From Flavobacteriales bacterium (GTDB taxonomy: Bacteria; Bacteroidota; Bacteroidia; Flavobacteriales_D; Crocinitomicaceae): a stretch of DNA of 40,018 nucleotides. The translations under genes and the position numbers were made by a program. Shown piece by piece: positions 1 to 10,225 of this stretch (the stretch's first letter is position 1; each line of letters begins with the position of its first letter). The stretch covers positions 1 to 40,018 of the forward strand of contig VEQH01000038.1 of NCBI GenBank assembly GCA_018883325.1. Reading direction: 5' to 3'. The notes beneath the pieces are model-generated. The model was given only the letters and a program-made list of their open reading frames with translations, searched no databases and was not told the origin of the DNA.

Positions 1-2
1 AT

Positions 3-3000
3 GCACAGTTATTTGCAGCTTTGGGTGGTACACCACAAGCAGGTGGAACATGGAGTAACACAGGATTAGTTTATACTTACACTGTATCAGCAGTAGGCTG
101 TTCAGATGCAACTGCAACAGTTACCGTAACAATAAGCTCTCCTACAACCCTAACAATAGGCACTATAACCCAACCAACATGCTCAAACCCAACAGGAAGT
201 GTTGAGTTGAGTGGCTTGCCTAGTGGCAACTGGACAATCAACCCAGGCAACATAACAGGAAATACAGCAACAACTACGATCACTGGATTAGTACCAGGAA
301 CATATAACTTCACAGTAACAGATGCGAATGGCTGTACATCACCTATGACTGCTGATGTAACAATTAATCAGTTTGTAAATATAGATCCAAACTTTTCTAC
401 CCCATCAGTTTGTGCAAACGCAACAGCACCAACTTTATCAAACACTTCTCCGAACGGTATAATAGGAACGTGGTCACCAGCAGCTATTGTTGATTTAAGT
501 GTAACAACAGTTTATACCTTCACACCAAATCCAGGACAATGTGCTAATACGCAAGTGTTGAATTTGTCTTATTCTCCTTCACCACAAGTAAACTTAGTTG
601 ATACAATTTGTACAAGTTATCCAAGTCCTACTTATGTTTGGAATACAGTTTCATTTGGAACGACGACTGTAGGGACTCAAAATCAATCAGTAGTACTTCA
701 AACAGTGGCAGGTTGTGATTCTACAATCATGATGCAATTGGTAGTTTTATCAAATCTAACAAGCACAACAAACTTAACAGTATGTCAAGCGGCATTAGAT
801 GCTCCAGGTGGAATCCAATGGAATGGATTGACAATAACAACAGCTGGTTCTCATACCGCAACTGCTATTCCAGCACAAGGAATTGTTGGTTGTGATTCAA
901 TTCCAACATTGGTTGTAACCGTAACGAATAATTTAGCATCAACAACAGATCTTACAATTTGTCAATCAGATTTAGCAACATTTACATGGAATGGATTAAC
1001 GAATTCAACAATAACTGGTTCAGGTTCTTATCCTGTTACTCTAACGAGTGTATTAGGTGGGTGTGATTCAACAGCGACTTTGAATTTAACAGTTACACCG
1101 CAAGCAACGCAAATTACAAATCAAGATGTTTGTCAAACGCAACTGCCATTTACATGGGGTGTGAATAATCAAACTTATTCAATACCAGGAACATATACAG
1201 CAACAACTGTAGATAATGTTACAGGATGTGATGTGCTTCATACTTTGAACTTGAATGTATTACCAGAAATAGTAATTACAACTGCTCAAACAATTTGTGA
1301 AGCAGCTGTTCCAACATTCACTTGGAATGGTATAGGTGTTGACATTGCTAATGGATTAACTCAACAATTAACACAGTTGACAACTCAATCAAATGGTTGT
1401 CCTGGTAGGAATATATTGGACCTAACAATTGTCAATCAATTGACGAGTGTGGATAATGTTACTGTTTGTGGTAACCAATTACCCTACACTTGGAATGGAT
1501 CAGATTATACAACAGCAGGAACTTATACAGCTACAACAATTGATCCAGCAACAACTTGTGATGTAAATGAAACATTGAATTTGACAGTAGTTACAGGATT
1601 TACATCAACTTATGATACAATTGTTTGTACAAGTAATTTCCCGTTCACATACCAAGGAAACACAATTAATCAAGCTACACAAATTATAACTCTGACAAGT
1701 GTTGGAGGTTGTGATTCATTAGTAACTGTTAATACAACCTTTACAACTCCAGCTTCTCCTACAGCAACGGCGAATCAAACATTCTGTCCAGCAGATTCCC
1801 CAACAGTTGCTGATTTAGTGGCTACAGGTTCAGGATTGCAATGGTTTGATGGGAATAACAACTTATTACAAGAAACAGATGCTTTGGTTGATGGAGCAAC
1901 TTATTACGTTTCTCAAACAATAAACACTTGTATCAGTAATACAACTGCAGTAAGTGTTTCTATAGTAAATCCTTCAGCACCAACAGCTAATTCAAACCAA
2001 AATTTCTGTCCATCTGACAATCCAACAGTTGCTGACTTAGTTGCTAACGGTGTGAATTTACAATGGTACACTTCACCATCAGGAGGTACACCTTTGGCAT
2101 CAAATACACCTTTAGTGAATGGAACTTATTATGCATCACAAACAGTTGGTACATGTCAAAGTCCGTTGAGTTTGCCAGTTACAGTAAATATCTCAGTACC
2201 AACACCGCCACAAACAGATCCACAAACGATTTGTCAAGATACACCTCCAACAGTCAATGATTTATACGCAGTTGGTCTAGGTGTTCAATGGTATGCAGAT
2301 TTAACAGGAGGATCACCATTAGCACTATCAACTGTTTTAGTAAACGGAACTACATACTATGCGTCACAAATGTTTGGTACTTGTGAAAGTACACGTGCTG
2401 GGTCTTTGGTGACGATAGGAACGAATCCACTTGCCGATGCACCAAGCGATGTAACTGCTTGTGATCAATATGAATTACCAACCTTAACTAATGGTGCATA
2501 TTTTACAGGTCAAAATGGAACTGGACCTCTTTTTGCAGGAAATATTATTACTAATCCAGGAGCAAATACAATTTATGTTTATGCTTCAAATGGTGTTTGT
2601 ACAGTTGAAAATACTTTTACTGTTACAATTGGAACTACACCAAATGTAGATGTCATTCAAAATCAAATAATATGTGGAACATACACTTTACCAACATTAA
2701 CTAATGGAGATTATTATGAGTTAACAAATGGAGGAGGAGCAACATATAATGATGGAGATGTAATTACAACTATTGGTACAAACACTTTCTTTATTTATGC
2801 AGCAAATGGAACATGCGCTGATGAGAGCACATTTACAGTAACAATCAATCCTGTTCCTCCTGTGGATAATCCAAGTAATGTTGTCAATTGCTTAAGCTAT
2901 ACATTACCAACATTAACAAATGGATTATACAATTCAGCTCCAGACGGATCAGGAGTTTCTTACAGCGCTGGAAACTCAATTAGTACTCCTGGAGTGACTA

Positions 3001-6000
3001 CGATGTATGTTTTTGATAATAATGGTTTATGTTCCAATAGTTATAGTTTCACAATCACTATAACTGACGCACCAACAGTTCCAACTCCAGCAAATGTTAC
3101 AGCTTGTAATACTTATACTTTACCAACATTAAGTTCTGGGAATTACTTCACAGCACCTAACGGTGGAGGTACACAACTTAATGCAGGAGCTGTTTTCAAT
3201 GCGCCTTCTACACAAACGATTTATATCTATCAAGCAATTGGATCTTGTGAGGCAGAACATTCATTTGATATCACAGTTAATTCTACACCAACAGTTCCAA
3301 CATTGGCAGATGCAACAGCTTGTGATACGTATCAATTACCAGTATTAAGTTCAGGAAATTATTATACTCAATCAGGAGGACAAGGAACTCAATTGTCAGC
3401 AGGTGATTTAATCACAAGCTCACAAACAATTTACATTCACGATACGAACGGTTCTTGTTCAGCAGAAACAAACTTTGATGTAACAATTACACCAACACCA
3501 AGTGTAACCGCACCAGCGAGTGTAACAGTTTGTGATCAGTATGTATTACCAACATTAACAAGTGGAAATTACTACACACAAGCAAGCGGATTAGGAACAC
3601 AATTGGTTCAGGGTTCAACAATTACAGGAACACAAACGATTTATGTTTATGCTGCGAATGGCGTTTGTACAGATGAGGATAACTTTACAGTAACAATCAA
3701 TACAACACCAATTGTGGATGCACCAACAGATGTTACAGCATGTGGTTCATACATATTACCAGCACTTGTTTCAGGAACTTATTACACACAAACAGGAGGA
3801 ACAGGAACAGTATTGAATGCAGGTGATGCTATATCTACAGTTGGAACGACAACGTTGTATGTTTACTCGGCAAACGGAACTTGTGTTAATGAAAATAGCT
3901 TTGATGTAGTTATCGCAACTCCAGTTGCTGACGTATTAGCAGATGTAACAGTTTGTGGTTCTTACACACTTCCAACTCTTGTTTCAGGAAATTACTTTAC
4001 ACAATCAGGCGGATTAGGAACAGCATTGAATGCAGGTGATGCAATCACAATGGTTGGATCTAATACAATTTACATTTTCGATCAAATTGGAAACTGTACA
4101 GATGAAAGTAGCTTTGTTGTAACAGTAAATCCGGCACCAGTTGCTGATGCGCCACAAGATGTTGCAGTTTGTGACTCGTATGCTTTACCAACTTTAACAG
4201 TAGGCGATTACTACACAGCAAGCAACGCAGGTGGAACACCATTAACAGCAGGCGATGCAATTACAACAACACAAACCATTTATGTTTACGCAGCAATAGG
4301 TTCTTGTACGGATGAAAATTCATTTACGGTAACAGTAACAACAACTCCAGCTGTTTCTACAGTTGCAGATGCAGCAGCTTGTGATAGCTACGCATTACCA
4401 ACGATTACTACAGGAGCTTACTATACACAAACAGGAGGACAAGGAACTCAATTGTCAGCAGGTGATTTAATCACAAATACACAAACAATTTACATTTACG
4501 CTGCAAATGGTTCTTGTTCAGCAGAAACAAACTTTGATGTAACAATTACACCAACACCAAGTGTAACCGCACCAGCGAGTGTAACCGTTTGTGATCAATA
4601 TGTATTACCAGCATTAGCAAGCGGTAATTACTTTACACAAGCAGGCGGATTAGGAACACAATTGGTTCAAGGTTCAACATTGACAACGACAGGAACACAA
4701 ACGATTTATGTTTATGCTGCGAATGGCGTTTGTACAGATGAGGACAACTTTACAGTAACAATAAATGCTACACCAGTTGTGGATGCACCAACAGATGTTA
4801 CAGCATGTGGTTCATACACATTACCAGCACTTGTTTCAGGAACTTATTACACACAAGCAGGCGGAATAGGAACAGTATTGAATGCAGGTGATGTTATAAC
4901 TACAATCGGAACAACAACTGTTTATGTTTATGCAGCAAATGGAACATGTACGGATGAAAATTTATATACAGTAACAATTAATCCTGCATCTTCCAACACA
5001 ACTACAATCGTTGCTTGTGACACTTACACTTGGGCAGTAAATAACCAAACGTATACAACTTCTGGTACTTATACCGAAGTTACAGGTTGTGATACAGAGA
5101 TTTTAGTACTAACAATAAACACTTCACCAACATTTGATGGAGCAGTTGTAACTGATGTTTCTTGTAATGGCTTGACAGATGGTAGCGTTGTAATAAATTC
5201 TTTAGGTGGACTTCCTGCTTATGTTGTTACGCCATCACCTACTAACTTAGGTGCAGGAACTTATAACTTTACAGTTACTGATGCAAACCAATGTTTCTAT
5301 ACAACAACAGTTACGATTGCTGAACCACCAGTTTTAGTTGCACAAGGAACTAGCTCTGTAATTACAGTTAGCGGTGGAACTTCAACAGTTACTATTAGTG
5401 CAAATGGTGGAACAACACCATATTCAGGAACAGGAACATTTACAGAAACAGCAGGAACTTACACTTACACAGTTACAGATGACAACGGTTGTACTAGCGA
5501 TGTGACATTAACAATAACAGAACCACTTCCATTAACGGTTGTTGCTTTAGGAAATAACGCTGCTTGTTTTGGCGATTCAGTTGCTGTTAATGTTGTTGGA
5601 AATGGTGGAACAACACCTTATACGGGAGATGGAATTTTCAATGTTGCTGCTGGAACTTACACTTACACAATCACAGATTTCTATGGTAACACAGCTTCAA
5701 CTTCAATAACGATTACACAACCAACAGCTTTAGTTGCAAGTAGTAATGCAGTATTGAACGCATTAGCTTGTAGTTATGATTCAACATTGGTAACTGTAAG
5801 CGCAATTGGTGGAACTGGAGTAATTAGTGGAATCGGAACTTTCTACGAAGGTCCGGGTGTTCATTCATATATCGTGTCAGATGAAAATGGATGTCAAGAC
5901 ACAACTGCTGTTACAATCACAGCACCTCCAGCAATCGTAACAAGTGTTTCTGTTCAAGATGTATATTGTAGCGGTGGAACTGGTTCGGTGGATTTAACAA

Positions 6001-8807
6001 TTTCAGGTGGAGTAGGTCCTTACAATGTAGTTTGGGATGGAACGATTAACTCAGAAGATTTAGCTGCTGTTGTTGCAGGTACGTATGTTGCACAAGTTAC
6101 AGATGATAATGGATGTATTGCAAACCAATCAGCAACAGTGATTGAAGACTTTAGTACAACACCAATTGGAATCAACAACTTAACAGGAACAACAACATTA
6201 ACTTGTACAGATACATTGATTAACCTACTAGGTTTTGGAGGTTCAAATTATGTTTGGAGTGGTGGTTCAAATTTAACAGGAGCTTCAAATACAATCACTA
6301 CACCAGGAACTTATACATTAAATCTTGATGATTCTAATGGATGTCCAAAACAATTGACAATAGTTATTGACGAAAACATTGTTCCACCAACAGCTGGAAT
6401 TTCAAATCTTAACAGCCCTCAAACTACAATTATCACTTGTTCAACTCCAACAATTAACGTTGAAGCAACTGGTGGAGTTAATTATACTTGGTCAGGTGGT
6501 TTAGGTTCAAGTGCAACGCAAGGAATAACAAGTGCAGGAACTTACACTGTAACTGTAATTGGCTCTAATGGATGTATCAGTTTAGATTCAATTACTATTA
6601 CTGATGATATTTTACCGCCAACTGCTGGTATCATCAACAACACAGCTTCAAACACTTTGAATTGTAACTTCGCTTCAATAAGTTTAACAGCAACAGGTGG
6701 TGGTACATATGCTTGGAGCAATAGTCTTGGAGCAAGTTTTGGTTCAAATGCTACTATTTCTGTAACTGTAGGTGATGTTTACACGGTAACAGTTACTGGT
6801 CCAAACGGATGTACAGATACAGAATCATTCATTGTTGATTATATTCCAAACCCAACTTTGACAGTAAGTAATATGACAGTTTGTTCAGGTAATTCAGTAA
6901 CCTTAACAGCAATCGCAACACCATTATTAGGTGGAACTTATACCTGGAGTGGTGGTTTAGGAACAACTACAAATACAACGGTTACAACTCCAATATTAGG
7001 TTCAAATGTTGCTTATCAAGTTTCGTATACAGATCCGAATGGTTGTATCAGTAATACAGTAAATGTTACTGTAACTGTGTTGCAATCTCCAACTGTAACA
7101 GTTTCTGGAACAACAACAATGTGTTCAGGTACGAATGGGGTATTAACGGCAAATCCATCAATACTAGGAGGAGACTTCCTTTGGTCTGATGGAACACAAA
7201 ATTTATCTCAAACAACTTCAAGTATTACTGTTTCTCCAACTGTAACTACAACTTATAGTTTAGTTTATACGGCTCCTAATGGTTGTCCATCACCAAATGT
7301 ATCTGCTACAATTTCAGTAATTCCAACACCAGTTATTACTGCTCCAAGCACAGGAATTTGTACAGGTGGTCAAACAACGATAACAGCTACACCAGATTTA
7401 CTAGGTGGTACTTACAATTGGGCGCCACTTCCAGCTGGACAAGTGAATGGACCAAGTATCACAGTAGCTCCAGCCGCAACAACAAACTATGTGATTACAT
7501 ATTTACTAAATGGTTGTACAAGTATTCCAGTGACAGTTCAAGTAACAGTTACAGATCAACCTACAGTTTCTGTGGCAGATATTGGAATTTGTACTGGAGC
7601 AACAGGAACAATGGTTGCTGTTCCTTCTTCAACTGCTGGAGTTGGTACTTACACTTGGACACCAAGCTGGACAGCAAGTAGCGGACCTGTTGGACCAACG
7701 TTCGACGTTTCTCCTCCACAAACTTCTGCTATATCAGTTGTTTATACATTAAATAACTGTCCAAGTTTACCTGATACAGCATTTATTACAGTTACGAATG
7801 CACCAACACTTACTTTCACAGGAACTAATCTTTGTGCTGGTTCAACCGGAACCTTGACTGCTGTTCCTAACTTCTTAGGTGGAACATATTTATGGACAAA
7901 TGGAGATACAACAGCATCAACATTAATTTCAACAGATGTCGATACCACTTACAATGTTGATTATAACTTAAATGGATGTGTTGTGACAGGAACTGCAAAT
8001 GTTACTGTAGATGAAGTTCCGAATGTGACATTTATGGCAACTGTTACTGAAGGTTGTGCGCCGCTTACAGTTAAATTAATCAACACAACCCCTTCAACAA
8101 ATAATTGTACTTGGGATTTAGGAAATGGAGCAACAGTAAATCAATGTGGAAATTTAAGTTACACATTTATGGAAGCTGGATGTTTCGATATTTCCTTAAC
8201 GACAGATTCACCAAATGGCTGTTCAAACACGTTGACAATTGATGATTTAATTTGTGTTTATCCTCAACCGGTTGCTTCATTCAACACAACGACAGAAGTA
8301 ATTAGTTCTGATAATCCAACATTGAATGTAACAAATACAAGTATTGGTGGTGTTGATTACACTTGGGATTATGGAAATGGGGTAGTTGAAACTTCATTAT
8401 TCCAACCAGATGGTATTACTTACACAGGAGATATTGAGCCTGAATATGTAATCACATTGATCGCAGTTTCAGAGCACGGATGTGTTGATACAGCTTACAG
8501 AGTAATCAAAGTACGTGATGAGTTATTGATTTTCGCACCAAACACATTCATACCTGATGGTGATGGATTAAATGATACTTGGTTCCCTGTAATTACGGCT
8601 GGAATGGAAGAAAATACCTATGAGTTAATCATCGTGAATCGTTGGGGTGAAATTGTATTCCAAACAAGAGAAGTTTCAGCTGGATGGGATGGAACTTATC
8701 AAGGAAAAGAATGCCAAGACGGAACGTATACTTATTATATCCGCTTCAGAAGTACATTCGATAAGCAACACAAAAACATTACTGGGCACATCAATTTATT
8801 GAGGTAG
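3..8807 (+). CDS. Giant repeat-rich surface protein with T9SS type B (gliding-associated, CHU_C) sorting domain, 5' partial
   Basis: The frame is open from the first bases, so this is the last 2934 residues of a longer gene; the apparent TTG start at 21 is not real, because codons upstream continue the same repeat style. Order: Ig/SprB-like segments and five or so short repeats with a GCDS-type motif (to about nt 1745); three repeats with FCPxDxPTVADL and YYxSQ (about 1745-2425); twelve 71-residue repeats (2433-4988); SprB-like repeats (about 5125-6135); further Ig-like repeats with TYTWSGG-type cores; two PKD-like domains with CAPLTVKLIN and TWDYGNG (about 8030-8510); and a C-terminal gliding-motility-associated domain (about 8520-8807) with FAPNTFIPDGDGLNDTW and NRWGEIVF. 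That last domain is known to direct export by the type IX secretion system. The protein is Thr/Asn-rich with regularly spaced cysteines. It is likely an adhesin or surface filament; no catalytic domain is visible. No clear terminator follows directly. Confidence 0.93.
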   Translation, partial: AQLFAALGGTPQAGGTWSNTGLVYTYTVSAVGCSDATATVTVTISSPTTLTIGTITQPTCSNPTGSVELSGLPSGNWTINPGNITGNTATTTITGLVPGTYNFTVTDANGCTSPMTADVTINQFVNIDPNFSTPSVCANATAPTLSNTSPNGIIGTWSPAAIVDLSVTTVYTFTPNPGQCANTQVLNLSYSPSPQVNLVDTICTSYPSPTYVWNTVSFGTTTVGTQNQSVVLQTVAGCDSTIMMQLVVLSNLTSTTNLTVCQAALDAPGGIQWNGLTITTAGSHTATAIPAQGIVGCDSIPTLVVTVTNNLASTTDLTICQSDLATFTWNGLTNSTITGSGSYPVTLTSVLGGCDSTATLNLTVTPQATQITNQDVCQTQLPFTWGVNNQTYSIPGTYTATTVDNVTGCDVLHTLNLNVLPEIVITTAQTICEAAVPTFTWNGIGVDIANGLTQQLTQLTTQSNGCPGRNILDLTIVNQLTSVDNVTVCGNQLPYTWNGSDYTTAGTYTATTIDPATTCDVNETLNLTVVTGFTSTYDTIVCTSNFPFTYQGNTINQATQIITLTSVGGCDSLVTVNTTFTTPASPTATANQTFCPADSPTVADLVATGSGLQWFDGNNNLLQETDALVDGATYYVSQTINTCISNTTAVSVSIVNPSAPTANSNQNFCPSDNPTVADLVANGVNLQWYTSPSGGTPLASNTPLVNGTYYASQTVGTCQSPLSLPVTVNISVPTPPQTDPQTICQDTPPTVNDLYAVGLGVQWYADLTGGSPLALSTVLVNGTTYYASQMFGTCESTRAGSLVTIGTNPLADAPSDVTACDQYELPTLTNGAYFTGQNGTGPLFAGNIITNPGANTIYVYASNGVCTVENTFTVTIGTTPNVDVIQNQIICGTYTLPTLTNGDYYELTNGGGATYNDGDVITTIGTNTFFIYAANGTCADESTFTVTINPVPPVDNPSNVVNCLSYTLPTLTNGLYNSAPDGSGVSYSAGNSISTPGVTTMYVFDNNGLCSNSYSFTITITDAPTVPTPANVTACNTYTLPTLSSGNYFTAPNGGGTQLNAGAVFNAPSTQTIYIYQAIGSCEAEHSFDITVNSTPTVPTLADATACDTYQLPVLSSGNYYTQSGGQGTQLSAGDLITSSQTIYIHDTNGSCSAETNFDVTITPTPSVTAPASVTVCDQYVLPTLTSGNYYTQASGLGTQLVQGSTITGTQTIYVYAANGVCTDEDNFTVTINTTPIVDAPTDVTACGSYILPALVSGTYYTQTGGTGTVLNAGDAISTVGTTTLYVYSANGTCVNENSFDVVIATPVADVLADVTVCGSYTLPTLVSGNYFTQSGGLGTALNAGDAITMVGSNTIYIFDQIGNCTDESSFVVTVNPAPVADAPQDVAVCDSYALPTLTVGDYYTASNAGGTPLTAGDAITTTQTIYVYAAIGSCTDENSFTVTVTTTPAVSTVADAAACDSYALPTITTGAYYTQTGGQGTQLSAGDLITNTQTIYIYAANGSCSAETNFDVTITPTPSVTAPASVTVCDQYVLPALASGNYFTQAGGLGTQLVQGSTLTTTGTQTIYVYAANGVCTDEDNFTVTINATPVVDAPTDVTACGSYTLPALVSGTYYTQAGGIGTVLNAGDVITTIGTTTVYVYAANGTCTDENLYTVTINPASSNTTTIVACDTYTWAVNNQTYTTSGTYTEVTGCDTEILVLTINTSPTFDGAVVTDVSCNGLTDGSVVINSLGGLPAYVVTPSPTNLGAGTYNFTVTDANQCFYTTTVTIAEPPVLVAQGTSSVITVSGGTSTVTISANGGTTPYSGTGTFTETAGTYTYTVTDDNGCTSDVTLTITEPLPLTVVALGNNAACFGDSVAVNVVGNGGTTPYTGDGIFNVAAGTYTYTITDFYGNTASTSITITQPTALVASSNAVLNALACSYDSTLVTVSAIGGTGVISGIGTFYEGPGVHSYIVSDENGCQDTTAVTITAPPAIVTSVSVQDVYCSGGTGSVDLTISGGVGPYNVVWDGTINSEDLAAVVAGTYVAQVTDDNGCIANQSATVIEDFSTTPIGINNLTGTTTLTCTDTLINLLGFGGSNYVWSGGSNLTGASNTITTPGTYTLNLDDSNGCPKQLTIVIDENIVPPTAGISNLNSPQTTIITCSTPTINVEATGGVNYTWSGGLGSSATQGITSAGTYTVTVIGSNGCISLDSITITDDILPPTAGIINNTASNTLNCNFASISLTATGGGTYAWSNSLGASFGSNATISVTVGDVYTVTVTGPNGCTDTESFIVDYIPNPTLTVSNMTVCSGNSVTLTAIATPLLGGTYTWSGGLGTTTNTTVTTPILGSNVAYQVSYTDPNGCISNTVNVTVTVLQSPTVTVSGTTTMCSGTNGVLTANPSILGGDFLWSDGTQNLSQTTSSITVSPTVTTTYSLVYTAPNGCPSPNVSATISVIPTPVITAPSTGICTGGQTTITATPDLLGGTYNWAPLPAGQVNGPSITVAPAATTNYVITYLLNGCTSIPVTVQVTVTDQPTVSVADIGICTGATGTMVAVPSSTAGVGTYTWTPSWTASSGPVGPTFDVSPPQTSAISVVYTLNNCPSLPDTAFITVTNAPTLTFTGTNLCAGSTGTLTAVPNFLGGTYLWTNGDTTASTLISTDVDTTYNVDYNLNGCVVTGTANVTVDEVPNVTFMATVTEGCAPLTVKLINTTPSTNNCTWDLGNGATVNQCGNLSYTFMEAGCFDISLTTDSPNGCSNTLTIDDLICVYPQPVASFNTTTEVISSDNPTLNVTNTSIGGVDYTWDYGNGVVETSLFQPDGITYTGDIEPEYVITLIAVSEHGCVDTAYRVIKVRDELLIFAPNTFIPDGDGLNDTWFPVITAGMEENTYELIIVNRWGEIVFQTREVSAGWDGTYQGKECQDGTYTYYIRFRSTFDKQHKNITGHINLLR
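2433..4988 (+). repeat. Twelve tandem 71-residue (about 213-bp) repeats inside the giant protein gene
   Basis: Each unit begins near PxVxAPxDVTAC and runs through YxLPxLxxGxYYT, GTxLxAGDxIT, TIYVYAANGxC and FTVTI. Twelve units fill 2433-4988 almost exactly (852 residues). Every unit keeps two cysteines, one near the start and one after the NG turn, suggesting one disulfide per domain. Units 5-7 and 10-12 are nearly identical in DNA, so part of the array arose by recent internal duplication. I read it as an extended stalk of beta-sandwich domains; I cannot assign a named family with certainty. Confidence 0.9.
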
Positions 8808-8871
8808 GTCGCTTATCTGTAATGAGGTAAGAATACTTTAAAACTGCATAAGTTTTAATGACATCGAAGAA

Positions 8872-8983
8872 GATTCCTCGCTTCACTCGGAATGACTCCT
8901 GAATCGGGAGGGGAATGCGAAAATACGAAGCATTTTCGCTAATTCTTTATACTAAGAGTCATTCCGACAAGCGGGAGGAATCC
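8872..8983. repeat. MITE/REP-like inverted repeat in a convergent intergenic gap
   Basis: The left arm (8872-8897) and right arm (8957-8983) are near-perfect reverse complements sharing the cores GGAATGACT and GATTCCTC; the right arm has one or two small differences. Between them sits a second perfect hairpin, GCGAAAAT (8917-8924) and ATTTTCGC (8932-8939). Arms with ATTCCTC...CGGAATGACT are typical of dispersed short repeats in Bacteroidota genomes. There is no ORF inside, so it is non-autonomous. It lies between the giant gene (+) and rlmN (-) and could serve both as a transcription-ending structure. The rest of 8808-9141 holds no gene that I can support. Confidence 0.7.
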
Positions 8984-9027
8984 TTTTAAAATCACTAAGT
9001 AAAATTCAATACAAAACCATATTTGGA

Positions 9028-9080
9028 GGAATCAAATGCGTAATTATGTACACATAGAAAAAATTTTGTGTACGATTCCT
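9028..9080. repeat. Imperfect hairpin downstream of rlmN
   Basis: GTACACA (9048-9054) and TGTGTAC (9067-9073) form a perfect 7-bp stem with a T-rich loop, and outer bases AGGAATC (about 9028-9034) and GATTCCT (9074-9080) are also complementary. It lies 60-110 bases past the rlmN stop on the minus strand. It may be a terminator or part of the neighbouring repeat family, but it lacks a clean T-tract directly after the stem. Confidence 0.4.
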
Positions 9081-9141
9081 TCTATCCTAAAAGCATATAG
9101 AATAGAATTAATTAGAGTTTTTAAGAAATATAAATTTATTG

Positions 9142-10218
9142 TTAGGATTTTAAAACGCGCTCTGAAGAGGCGATTGCTTTGTTCTTATTCGCAAGTTGAC
9201 CGCAAGCAGCATCGATGTCTTTTCCTCTGCTTCTTCTAACGTTTACGATAAGATTTTTGGATTCCAAGTAATTGGCAAAAGCATCCACTTTCGCAGTGTC
9301 AGCTTGTTGGAATTCACCGTCATCAATTGGATTGTATTCGATGATATTGATTTTACATGGAACACATTTCGTGAATTGAGCCAACTCAGCAGCGTCTTCA
9401 ATTGAATCATTAAAATCTTTGAAAATAATGTATTCAAAAGTCACGCGACTACCTGTTTTTTCATGAAAATAAATCAATGCTTCACTTAACTCAGCCAAGT
9501 TATTGGACTCGTTTATCTCCATTATTTTGTTTCGCTTTTCATCGTTTGCTGCATGTAAAGAAAGCGCAAGATTGAATTTCACATCATCGTCACCAAGTTT
9601 ACGAATCATCTTAGCGATTCCAGCAGTGGAAACAGTGATGCGTTTGGGTGACATTCCTAATCCTTTTTCAGAACTGATAATCTCGCATGAACGAACAACG
9701 TTTTTATAATTCAAAAGCGGTTCGCCCATTCCCATATAAACAATATTGGTTAACGGTGTATTATAGCGTTGTTCAGCTTGGTTTTTAAGGTAAACAACTT
9801 GATCGACGATTTCTCCAGCCGTTAGATTTCGCAATAATTTCAATCGACCTGTTGCACAAAAAGTACAAGCTAGACTGCAACCAACTTGTGAAGAAATACA
9901 AGCAGTCATTCGCGTTTTTGTAGGAATAAGAACTCCCTCAACGATTTTACCTGTTTCAATTCCAAAAGCACATTTGATGGTTTTGTCTTTGCTGATTTGT
10001 TCGTCTTCAACATGAATTGCATCAATGTAAAAGTTCTCTTCCATTAATTGACGAAAACTTAAACTAAGATTACTCATTTCCTCAAAAGTGTGAGCATTTT
10101 TCTTCCAGAGCCATTCATAAACTTGATTGGCGCGAAATGATTTTTCACCTATTTCTTTGATGACATTTTGTAATTCCTCCAAGGAAAATTCACGAATGTT
10201 TTTTTTACCTTGAGGCAT
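9142..10218 (-). CDS. rlmN: Dual-specificity 23S rRNA/tRNA adenine-C2 methyltransferase RlmN (radical SAM)
   Basis: 358 residues, the usual length. RlmN methylates C2 of A2503 in 23S rRNA and A37 of some tRNAs, using S-adenosylmethionine both as radical source and methyl donor. The radical SAM cluster motif CSLACTFC places cysteines at 114, 118 and 121. The two additional catalytic cysteines of the family are visible: C107 in ACISSQVGC (seven residues before the cluster, as in E. coli C118) and C339 in AACGQL near the C-terminus. Other family signatures are GMGEPLLN, ITVSTAG and LALSLHA. It starts seven bases after the dnaN stop codon on the same strand, so the two genes are probably co-transcribed. 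Identification is very secure. Confidence 0.97.
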   Translation of the reverse strand: MPQGKKNIREFSLEELQNVIKEIGEKSFRANQVYEWLWKKNAHTFEEMSNLSLSFRQLMEENFYIDAIHVEDEQISKDKTIKCAFGIETGKIVEGVLIPTKTRMTACISSQVGCSLACTFCATGRLKLLRNLTAGEIVDQVVYLKNQAEQRYNTPLTNIVYMGMGEPLLNYKNVVRSCEIISSEKGLGMSPKRITVSTAGIAKMIRKLGDDDVKFNLALSLHAANDEKRNKIMEINESNNLAELSEALIYFHEKTGSRVTFEYIIFKDFNDSIEDAAELAQFTKCVPCKINIIEYNPIDDGEFQQADTAKVDAFANYLESKNLIVNVRRSRGKDIDAACGQLANKNKAIASSERVLKS

Positions 10219-10225
10219 TTTAAAC

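Noticed and set aside
77..313. Open frame on the minus strand inside the first giant gene
   Set aside because: Antisense shadow of the repetitive Thr/Asn-rich coding sequence; similar frames occur throughout both giant genes, with Val/Pro/Leu-rich translations and no family features.
2433..4988. Regular repeats that could suggest a CRISPR array
   Set aside because: The periodic units are about 213 bp, coding and in frame, with no unique spacers of 30-40 bp and no cas genes nearby.
9036..9239. Plus-strand open frame of 67 codons across the convergent gap and the rlmN end
   Set aside because: It overlaps rlmN antisense, has low-complexity basic composition and includes the hairpin; not a credible protein.
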